Made by a program: the position numbers and the translations under genes. Under the pieces are notes generated by a model, which was not told the DNA's origin, did no database searches, and saw only the letters and a list, made by a program, of their open reading frames with translations. From Viridothelium virens (lineage: Eukaryota > Ascomycota > Dothideomycetes > Trypetheliales > Trypetheliaceae): 64,000 nucleotides of DNA. The stretch spans positions 372,001 to 436,000 of the forward strand of contig ML991782.1 of assembly GCA_010094025.1 (NCBI GenBank), read 5' to 3'. Positions 55,616-64,000 of the stretch are shown in pieces. Position 1 is the stretch's first letter, and each line of letters starts with the position of its first letter.

Positions 55616-56952
55616 ATGGAAATCTTGGCAAGAGAGAGCGCGGCGGAAGCGAGTCGAGTGACGAACATCTTAGTTGTTGAGATAGTCGTCGCCATGGCTT
55701 CTACAATAGCAGTCGGGCTTCGAATCTTTGCGCGAACGCTCCGAAGGGTGCCATTTGGCGGGGATGACCTTGCCATTGTTCTCGCGCTTGTATGATTCAA
55801 CGCGCTCAGCATGACATTCCACAACTAATCGAGCAATAGCCGGTAGCATGGGGAATTGCTATATCAACCTTTCTCAGTATGCCAACTGGTCAACGCCTAT
55901 CGGAGCTCGAGCTGACCTTAAGTCTCAGTGGTCCGCTATGGATACGGGAAACATGGAGACGTGTTGCCCAAGTCAGATATGAAACCCTTCACACAGGTAA
56001 AACGACATAAGCTTGCACACACTTTCACGGCGCTGACAGGCACAACAGTCACTCCTCTCGGGCGAAATTCTCTGGACCATTGCTATCCCGCTCATCAAAG
56101 TATCCATATGCCTCTTCTATCGAAGAATATTTGGCGAGATCAAATACATGCGCTATGCCACGAGCATCATTGCGGTCTTCTCAGTCTGCTGGGGCATTAT
56201 GTATGCCATAGTCCTGGGACTCCAATGTCGACCCTTGGCGGCCTTGTGGGATAAGTCGATCCAGGACTCCCATTGCATTGAACAGATGCTTTTCTGTTTC
56301 ATTGGCTCGGCCATGAACGTCTTCACCGATTTTGTGCTGTTGGCATTACCTGTGCCTGCAGTTTGGCATTTGCACATTTCGATTCAGAATAGACTCCAGG
56401 TCTGCGCCATACTGGCGCTGGGGACATTGTTAGTGAATTCGTTCTGGATTAGGGTTTCAAAAAGACGCTAATTCGGTCCAGCGCCTCCACAGTCAGCCTG
56501 GCCAGATTTGCAATCCTCCTCCACTGGCAGAAAGTTGTCGATCCAACGTGTAAGCGTCTCGTCGAATCTGATCATGCATTTCCCTCTCTTTGGAAAACTA
56601 ACCGCTAGAACCAGGGAATTACTACTATCCGTACCTATTCTGCACCATCGAAGTCCACATCGGTATTGTGAGTGCCTGTCTTCCAACCCTACGCCCGTTA
56701 GTGCAAAGCGCACTGGCCCAGGCCAAGGACTCGATTGGCCGCAGTTCCGGCAAAGCCGATACACCAGATCCAGAGCAAGCATATAGAGGAATGGTGCACT
56801 CCAAGTCTGATGAAAGTAAGAGCATATCGCAGACGTATAGTTACAAGGTTGTGGTTCGCCCAGCATCAAGCAATTCTGGACAGTCGGGTGACGAGCGATT
56901 GATGAACCCAAATGATATAAGTTTCTGGACAAGCATTGATTCACATGCTTAG
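55616..56952 (+). CDS. SAT4-type rhodopsin-like integral membrane protein
   Basis: Fungal seven-helix protein of the rhodopsin/SAT4 family (Pth11-related, but without a CFEM domain). Six exons: 55616-55789, 55840-55876, 55929-55996, 56049-56428, 56482-56549 and 56615-56952, giving 354 aa. Introns are 50-65 bp. The family pattern is clear: a first helix (NILVVEIVVAMASTIAVGLR), the FGGDDLAIVLAL block, VRYGYGKHG, IKVSICLFYRRIFG, the CRPLAALWD and C-containing loop, FTDFVLLALPVPAVWHL, the conserved DPTW and SACLPTLRPLV, then a polar cytoplasmic tail. An apparent frame break near 56450 disappears when the GTTAGT...GTCCAG intron is removed. Such proteins are membrane sensors or cluster-associated; the ligand is unknown. 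Confidence 0.85.
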
Positions 56953-57991
56953 GGAGCGGCTTGCAGGTTCGTAATGACCTTCACTGGCATTAAAATAATG
57001 AATCTGATGGGTACTACGATAATGTATTATTTATGATCTCACCATAGATTAGGAACTATTCAGAAGACATTCAAACCTGAAGACAACTAGTCATTCGAGA
57101 CAGATAGGCTCAGCGCAGCCCGTGTTTTGCGCGGCGAAGATTGGCTGCATACGCTTCGGTTCTCTACACGCATTCTTCTCAGGCAGCTTGAACCGGAGAG
57201 CTCTCGGAGAGCTTTGACCATTATCTACGCCTTGGCATGTTTTCCAAAGACTGCAATGACTTACCGATGGGGCATAGTGTGGAAGGGGAATAGTCAGTAG
57301 CGCGAAGGTCGTAGTTGCGCATGCTATCCTGAACGCAAGAGATATAGACCCATCACTTTCTAGTGGTAAAACTAATATACAATTCGAGAGCTTTGACTTT
57401 CATACAGAGTGTGGGTAATTTGAAGATTGTTGGGATCGCTGACGCACAGGGTTGAAACCGCAAACACCGAACCCAAATCATTGGTACGCCTACGAAGGCG
57501 AAGATTCACGTCCAATGCCATGGATGCTCAGCCACTTGTCCACATCACGGCGATTGGGGCATTGTCTGAGAAGACGAGGGGAAAAATCTGCAACTTCAGC
57601 TCTAGCTTCACAATATCTTCAAGTATGAGACGACATCAACAGTGATGGTAGTAAAGACAAGCATTGGTATCCGCCCAACATCGCGCGATTAAACGAAACG
57701 GGATAGTGCTAATACTCAGCCTCACAGATACCAGCCCGTGCGACTCTACCCCTTATGATCTCAGCCCGTGATTTCTCGCTTATCCTCATCTCTCTAACTA
57801 GGTATGGTTAGTTGCGCGAGGTTGTGAACGCCCTTCAAATCGTGTACCAATAATCGAGAGAATAATTATACAGGGTCCTAGCAATGCGGGCGTAAAGCAA
57901 AGAGCTATAAATCAGCTCTGCTCCGTAGGTACTACTAATTTCATCATCGACTACTCTCTCATCTCTTGAATTCATCTCTTGCGCATTCACA
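56953..57991. promoter_or_regulatory. Intergenic region with TATA box
   Basis: TATAAA at 57906-57911 lies 81 bp before the next start codon, inside a small AGAGC...GCTCT inverted repeat. The rest of the 1-kb stretch has no recognised feature. Confidence 0.5.
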
Positions 57992-60006
57992 ATGGGCCGA
58001 CATGGCAGACGAAGACAGAGCAGAGAAAGAGGAGGACCTATCACGATGGCAGTCAAGCTCGTTGGTGCCGGGATAGGTCTTGGTGTCGAAGCCTACCACC
58101 ACCAGAAAGAGAAAAAGCGGTCGCAATCTCCGAACCCAGCTGGTGAAAGCCCAGTGACGCCATCCAGTAGCAGTCGTACGGTGAGCGAAAACGACATCAA
58201 TCGTGGGATGCACAGCATGGACATTGGATGTCGCAGTCCTGGCGGAGACGACATTTCGAGAAGCAAGTCTGCTCCGGAAGGAAACACACCCGACGAGGCT
58301 CCACCAGCATATGTTGAACTTCCTCAGGAACAAGCAGAGGCTCTCATTGAGAGAGGCGAGGCCGTTCCTGTTGATGAGAAAGGACGAGAGCGAGAGCTGT
58401 CGCCCGAAGACAACCCTCCCGAATACGATGAACAAGATTGGGCTTTAGATGAAGCCGCTGATGCTGCAGATGACAAGCCGGCGGACGAGCATGAGACTGA
58501 GAAAGACCCTAAAAAGATATCTGCACGCATCAATGTCGACGAGTTGATTGCCAAGTACATGGTTCGACATCCCGAGATTGGCAGGCCTGTAGTTAGCACG
58601 GGTCTTCCTGTTCCCGTCATATTACCACAACGACGACCGGGCACAAAAAAACGCGGGTTCGTTCGAGCATATTCGCCTGTGCTGGATGACTGCGGCATCA
58701 ATCAAGCGATGTTCCTGGATTTCTTAGAAACATTCGACGAGTGCGCTAGGGTAAGCCCCGGCAACTGATTGTCTACTCCCCGCCACGCAGTACGCGGAAA
58801 CTGACTTCTTGGCCATCATTAGGGTGATCCATGGATCGCAGGCATCATGATTGCAGCAGGCATAGCAGGCTTTACGCCCGGCATCATCGCCCTGGCTGTC
58901 ACGACCGCCGTTCAAATCGCTGCTGGCACTGCCATAGAAATGCAAACCCGCACCCGTGCCAATTTCTACATGAACACAATGAACGAGAAGCTGTTCAAAC
59001 CGCGCGGACTGTATGCTCTAGTGATGGGCTTCGACCCAGAAGCCACTCAAACCGTCAGCTATGGACAAATCGACCTAGCAACTCAAAGCATAGCCAAATA
59101 TGATCTGCAAGGGAACCAACAGAGCAAATGGAAGCAGTTTGGAATCAACATGAGGCAGAGTAGCGGGACGACGCGCGGAGAGATAGAAATGCCAGAATGT
59201 GCGCCTCTAATCTTCCCATCAGTCGACGCTGCCGCAGGAGACAAAGAAAAAATGGGTCGGATGAAGAGAACAGGGAATTGGCTGGACAATTACTTCGACA
59301 AGCAAAGCCAAGCCAAATACGTGAGTAGTTTCTCAGGAGAAGTCCTCTCCCTAATCTGGACGCTAAACGCCTTCCTCTTTTACACAGAACATGAAGAATC
59401 CGGACACCACCCTCGGCAACGCAGTGCCCAATCCAGAGTTCCACTCTCGCTTCTCAGACCCCTCGCATCCAGCACGAAGCGGTTCTCCTCTCGCTCTCAT
59501 CACCGGCGGCAAATTGGGCACTTCTCCCGACGGTCGTCGCCGAGGTCTCATTGGAGGCGTGGTCTCGGGTATCGTAGCAGCCAGCAGCAGTGGAAGCAGC
59601 AGTAATGCTGCTGGCAACCATGGAAGGGGAGGGTCGACTTCCCCTGTACCATATGGCGGGTCTGGCAGTGGGAAGGAGAAGGATTATTACGGGAGAGATT
59701 CATATGGACGCGATGGTTACTCTGAAAGGGAGGAGTACTATGGTCATGAGAGGAGAAGGGCACACCGCATGAGGAGTGACGAGTCAGATTCAAGTCGGAG
59801 GCGAGGCCGGCGCCGTGGTGGATTGATCGGCGTTGTGAAGAAGAAACTTGCAGCGGTAAGTCCACCTGTGACTGGTCGTCTGCATCATTTGAATGAAAGC
59901 TGACATTGCGAAGGGTGTACTATATCTCGCGATCGTTAATTATCCGACGGAAGAGGCGCTTCAAGAAGCTAGACAAACGCTGCAGGCACAGTCTGTGGCG
60001 CGATAG
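57992..60006 (+). CDS. PPxY-containing fungal protein with hydrophobic core
   Basis: Exons 57992-58750, 58823-59320, 59388-59855 and 59914-60006 give 605 aa. The N-terminus is basic with an amphipathic stretch (ITMAVKLVGAGIGLGVEAY). Two PY motifs, PPAY (104-107) and PPEY (142-145), sit in an acidic region and could recruit WW domains of a Nedd4/Rsp5 ubiquitin ligase. After a conserved-looking block with GFVRAYSPVLDDCGI, the segment IAGIMIAAGIAGFTPGIIAL followed by AVTTAVQIAAG is hydrophobic. The C-terminal third is Gly/Ser/Arg/Tyr-rich, and the last exon supplies GVLYLAIVNYPTEEALQEAR. I recall similar uncharacterised proteins across Pezizomycotina but know no function. A TATA box lies upstream. 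Confidence 0.78.
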
Positions 60007-60549
60007 TGGATGCGTAGATGATTCGCGACGTCCTTGTATTGAGATCAAAGGCTTGATTGATCTTCTACGTCAAAATGTTATTCAGTGCATTATACCAGAT
60101 TTACTACATCAAAGGATTTACCTCAATTCCGAAGTCCACTCAGGGATTGGGTCACCGCGTGGACTCAAATTTCCACCTCTCGTTGTCTTGCGGGATCGAT
60201 AACAGAGCAAATCTACATCAGAGAGTTGCATTGCAAATATGGATAGCTAAAATGTTCATGGTAATTAAATATTCATGATGCCCCGTAGGGATGACTTGGT
60301 CTTACCGTACTGGGAATAGATTGTGTAGTCTAGGCGGACAGGCGGGCCGGCAAGTCTCTCCGTCATTATGGATATTTGAGGGGTTGCGGTCAACGTCAGA
60401 CACTTAGACGCCCCGGAGGAGGCAGAGGATGATTTAAGTCTCCTTCACCGCTGAGGTAGGTCAAGTTGTATGGTCATGTTCTGTCCTCATGAGCCGTGGC
60501 AAAGTCCGTTGAGCCGGTTTCCTTCATATTGTTCATTGTTGTTGCTATC
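60007..60549. other. Intergenic region
   Basis: Between two plus-strand genes. No element recognised beyond probable promoter sequence for the hydratase gene. Confidence 0.45.
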
Positions 60550-61545
60550 ATGTCCTCGTTTTTACAGCCAGCGTTTCGACATGCAAACCAGTCCCTAATG
60601 CGGTGGTCAAGGAATGCCAGTCTTGCTCTTCCCAAACGGTCATTTTCTTCCACAGTGACAAGACCACTGAGGACAGATGTTGAATACAAACCAGATGATG
60701 CAGATTCTGGCAAAATCGCTCATTTAAGTTTCTTTGGTGACAAAAAATTTCCAATCGCTAGTCGAGACTCAATGCAGACATTACTTGCGGAGCTCGAATC
60801 TATTGAGGGCAGACAGGACGTGTTCGCGCTTATTATACGGTCTACCTTCGTAGGTGCGGATCTGGATGGACTGAGGTGCCTTCAAGGTCCGCGAGACGCA
60901 AAGTCATTCATAAAAGTTGTAGATAACCTCTGCTCAAAGCTCCAAGACTTCCGAATTCCTGTAATAAGCGTGATCGATGGACCATGTATGGGAGCTGGCA
61001 TGGAGCTGGCGGCTGCGTGCGACTTGCGTTATGCGACAAGTAGTGCTACGTTTGCGATGCCAGAAACAAGACTCGTGAGTCCTTAGCCGGAATCCTGCTG
61101 ATGAACGCGGACTTATGAGATTGGAGGGTATGCCATCTGTAGTTCAAGCCAGTCTCATGCCCGGGCTTATTGGCTGGGGACGAGCGAGAGAATTACTCTA
61201 CCTGGGAGATGTCTACGATGCCCACACGATGCAGCTGTGGGGCTTCGTCAACAAGGTGTTCGGGAGATCTGAAATGGAGCATGCCGTTATAGGATTGGAG
61301 CAAAAGCTAGCCCAGCTAGAGCCAAAGGCCCTTGCCACGCAGAAAGCACTGATGCGAGTCAGTGATCCGTATTCGCTAATTTTGGAAACCAAAGCTGATG
61401 TGTGATATAGGTATGGGAGAAGCGTGGTACAGAGCGAGCCGGCATTGATGCAAGTATTGACGCTTTTACAAACGCATTCGTTGATGAAACAGCCACGAAG
61501 AAGATTCGAGCCGTTCGCACAGCAATGAAAACTCGTCAGTTGTGA
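60550..61545 (+). CDS. Mitochondrial enoyl-CoA hydratase/isomerase family protein
   Basis: Crotonase-fold enzyme. Exons 60550-61074, 61127-61357 and 61411-61545 give 296 aa. Residues 1-45 are Arg/Ser-rich with almost no acid (FRHANQSLMRWSRNASLALP), a mitochondrial presequence. The crotonase core shows STFVGADLDGL (CoA/oxyanion region), the DGPCMGAGMELAAACDLRYA helix with a Glu at the catalytic position, and FAMPETRL. The usual IPGAGG-type stretch after PET is changed to GMPSVVQAS, typical of branch members acting on substrates such as methylglutaconyl-CoA or in secondary pathways. Substrate unknown. Confidence 0.85.
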
Positions 61546-61734
61546 CTTCGTGATATTTGACGTCGGGATTTTTCCGAACTGCATTTAGCACAAGCATCAG
61601 TTGTTTGCATTGACTAGGATACCAAGTCACATTGTGCTATCATCTACCATAGCCATACAATCTTTCCAAAGTCTTCCTTGAAACCCAAATTATCATTACC
61701 TAAAGCAGGATATGTCAGTTCTGACTTGAACCTC

Positions 61735-62788
61735 CTATGATGAAAGTGATGAGTTGAGTCGAGGAAGTGAGAGCTCCGACGACCCATTCTTCACAATCGG
61801 TACGACAATGTTCTCCTTGATTCCATTAAAGCGCGCGCTAGGTTCGGCATTCGGATTCTCCAAGGTCGGTTCAGAGGGCCCGCAATAACCTTCAAACATA
61901 TTGATTTCGCTGATGAACCACGTCTTACCGCCATCATTAGTTGTCATGTCTGTCATGTTTGCATTGTTGAAATTGATTGTCGCGGTTGTGTTGAAGTTTG
62001 GATCATGCAGTGCAAGGATGATAGTTGTGTTCACGTAAGCTATAATTTCGATTAGGGGGCCATTCAGCAACAACATGTAAAGAGAAACGCAAGCTCACTA
62101 TGCGCGGGAACGGTGCCAATAGCGTTACCATCACATTGCACCGTAGGTGAGAAAATGTAGCCAACGCCAAAGCCTGCCTGCATCAGCCTTGTGGAACGGT
62201 AAATGGTTGCACGGGTAGCGTACCTGCAGTCTCGTAGGAGAGGACGGCACCATTGGAAACAGAAATCTGGGTGTAGCTCCCAGCGTTGTAGTTGTAGGTG
62301 TCTTTCCTGTTGTCAGGGACGACTTGAATATCTGAAAGTGAACGACTGACATTCTACAACAACTGGTGCCCCCTTTCCGATACTCTTCATATTTGCGCTG
62401 GTCATCGAGCCTGTGGAAGTATTTAAATACCTTGCCATGACACACCAGTCTCCAATTTGACCTCCACATGCTCTGTATCCATCGGTCAGCCCAATGTCAT
62501 GCAATTGCACCAGACCATCACGTACTCCGCAGGATCTCCATATGACATGATAAAAGTCTGGACCGTGCCCTGCCCAAAAGTTCCCGTCGTATAGAGCCCG
62601 GGCCAGAGTGATAGAATATTCTCTTGTGTCGAGGGAGCCGGTGGGACGATGAGGCTGGTATAGACGTGGTTGATGTACGGGTTAGATATCGGATTGGCCT
62701 GGATAGACATTAAGGACCCCCACCACGCGTTAGACACGTTCGCGAGCGCAACGAGAATTAAAGTCAGATAAATGGTGATAGAAGACAT
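61735..62788 (-). CDS. Secreted fungal protein of unknown function
   Basis: Five exons in transcription order: 62788-62526, 62472-62351, 62301-62224, 62173-62099 and 62039-61735 (280 aa). The second intron is ambiguous: an alternative pair (exons ending 62347 and starting 62306) gives 283 aa with a 40-bp intron. A clear signal peptide (MSSITIYLTLILVALANVSNA) is followed by a Trp-rich mature start (WWGS). The mature part looks beta-rich with scattered Cys, about six possible N-glycosylation sites (NTTII, NMTDM and others) and a GGKTWFISEINMFEG block; no GPI tail is evident. No family is firmly recognised; it could be a wall-associated protein, enzyme or effector. Confidence 0.72.
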
Positions 62789-63763
62789 ATTCAATAACGA
62801 TACTTCGACAAAGATAATGGTATGTGTTATGAATATATTAATAATTGCTGTTGTGGACCAAGGCTCCCAAAGCTTCAATGAAGGAGGTTTAGCAGAAACT
62901 GTTGTCAAGGAGCCAATTGCCCTATTATAACGTAGAGCTGTTCCGGCGTGCATCTCACAGGAAGCGGGACTGAGGCACCGCGTGACCAGTAACGATTTGC
63001 TCAATCACTGTAGGATCGCGAGGTGGCGTGAGGCTGCGATGTTGTGTGAGGAATATTAATTTGAGGATTTTGAAGTTCAGGTCATTCTGTTATGCGATCA
63101 TCGTGGCTAATTCGAAACTCACTCAGATCGCGGAGAGGGACAAGATGCAACCGGGGTCATTTTAAAAGGCAAACACATCGACCTTGCACGATGCCGCTTG
63201 ATATAGCGAGAAATTAGATAAGGAAATGCACATATTCTTTCACGAAATTTGAGAAAGTAGTTGGGAGAGGTTTGAAAGAATGAAAGAGGAGTTGGAAGTA
63301 CATACACCACGTTACTGAGCCGTGTGAGAAAGGACTGTAGAATACGAAAATCATCTTCTTTTCACCATTATTGAGACAGCTGAGAACACCAGCTCTTCTA
63401 ACGTGAGATCCAGTCATTCTGCCTAAGATGAGACTCAGAGCTTCTTCAATCGCCAGTTGGCAAATTGATTATCACTGCATCCTGAGTAAGTAAGAGGAAT
63501 GGAAGGAGGCGATGTCTCTTAAGCACACGTGCCACATCAAGACAGTCAGCGGCGAAACGTTGGCTGCGGGGGATCCGAGCCTCGGCTGATGTGAGTTCCA
63601 AACCACTCGCCTCGGTCAGAAAGCCCGTTCGATGATCGCAAGATGTCATTTTGCTCCCCCAAATCCTATTCTTTTTTCCTTTTCACCCTTTCCTCTAAAG
63701 TTGAGAACTGCTAATACAAATTGATTGACTGCCTATCTTCATCTACTTACACACACCGGCAGC
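62789..63763. promoter_or_regulatory. Divergent intergenic region
   Basis: About 1 kb between the secreted-protein gene and the nitronate monooxygenase. Minus-strand frames at 63119-63649 look random. A pyrimidine-rich tract (63655-63700) precedes the right-hand start codon. Confidence 0.45.
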
Positions 63764-64000
63764 ATGGCTTCTCCCCGTATGTCTCTCCAGGACAGCTTTC
63801 ACATGTTTTCGCAGGAATATCAGTTCTAATCTGTTATTCAGAGAAGATTCGTACAACCACGACCGATCTCTTGAAGATCAAGCATCCAGTCCTCCTCGCG
63901 GGTATGAACGTGGCCGCCGGCCCGAAGCTCGCAGCTGCAGTGACAAACGCAGGAGGTCTGGGTGTCATTGGAGGTGTTGGATACACGCCTGACATGCTTC
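63764..64000 (+). CDS. Nitronate monooxygenase (2-nitropropane dioxygenase), partial
   Basis: FMN-dependent TIM-barrel enzyme that oxidises alkyl nitronates; only the first ~58 codons are in the window. Exon 1 is 63764-63776 (MASP plus one base), followed by a 65-bp intron and exon 2 from 63842 to beyond the edge. The N-terminal family sequence is clear: LLKIKHPVLLAGMNVAAGP and LAAAVTNAGGLGVIGGVGYT, with the GGLGxIGG FMN-contact motif. Confidence 0.85.

Noticed and set aside
56429-56481. Apparent frameshift or pseudogene in the SAT4-type gene
   Set aside because: A normal GTTAGT...GTCCAG intron with a GCTAAT branch site restores the frame and the family sequence.
1-64000. CRISPR arrays, rRNA genes, complete transposons or viral-type elements
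   Set aside because: No regular spaced repeats, no rRNA-like sequence and no reverse transcriptase, integrase or transposase motifs in any frame.

Overview
The window is nuclear DNA from a filamentous ascomycete (Pezizomycotina). The evidence is short spliceosomal introns (mostly 46-75 bp, with GT-AG ends and CTAAC/CTAAT-like branch sites), compact genes on both strands, and recognisable fungal proteins: a Kre9/Knh1 wall protein, a Pho80-type cyclin, fungal Bro1, mitochondrial Mdj1, a SAT4-type rhodopsin-like membrane protein, a GT90 glycosyltransferase and a DUF6697-type protein. The class cannot be fixed from sequence alone; Leotiomycetes or a neighbouring class is a guess. I see no rRNA, tRNA, CRISPR array or intact transposon gene.

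Layout. 1-1.8 kb: no clear gene. 1.8-10.1 kb: a PHD-finger protein, a METTL21/Rkm5-type lysine methyltransferase (minus), a long-chain acyl-CoA synthetase and an LTA4H-type aminopeptidase. 10.4-16.5 kb: a disordered basic protein, a GT90 glycosyltransferase and a coiled-coil protein. 17.1-20.6 kb: an unknown cysteine-containing fungal protein and the first member of an unnamed paralogous family (minus). 22.1-27.1 kb: URA5, RRP8 and a DUF6697-type protein. 27.9-28.1 kb: a foldback MITE. 28.6-35.8 kb: a SAP30-like protein, MDJ1 and BRO1. 36.9-37.9 kb: the second member of the unnamed family. 39.2-47.5 kb: a Pho85 cyclin, a Kre9/Knh1 protein, prolidase, RPA12, a hypothetical gene and DDI1. 48.6-52.5 kb: a GNAT acetyltransferase and NOG1. 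52.7-60 kb: a gene-poor stretch with a tiny Cys-rich ORF, a SAT4-type membrane protein and a PPxY protein. 60.5-64 kb: a mitochondrial enoyl-CoA hydratase family protein, a secreted protein and the start of a nitronate monooxygenase that runs off the window.

Most genes are housekeeping: ribosome biogenesis (RRP8, NOG1, RPA12, the Rkm5-like enzyme), pyrimidine synthesis, fatty-acid activation and acyl-CoA metabolism, endosomal sorting (BRO1), ubiquitin shuttling (DDI1), mitochondrial folding (MDJ1), chromatin (SAP30, PHD) and wall assembly (Kre9). They are independent transcription units, not a cluster. Gene models were built by hand from splice sites, reading frame and family knowledge; exon limits are given in each entry and all joined models keep frame.

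The most interesting items are: (1) two dispersed, divergent paralogues of a family I cannot name, each starting with a six-base coding exon (Met-Asp) followed by a 52-bp intron; (2) a DDI1 start codon split by an intron; (3) an ATG-less, presequence-like in-frame extension upstream of the acetyltransferase; and (4) a near-perfect hairpin MITE with a related solitary end 16 kb away.
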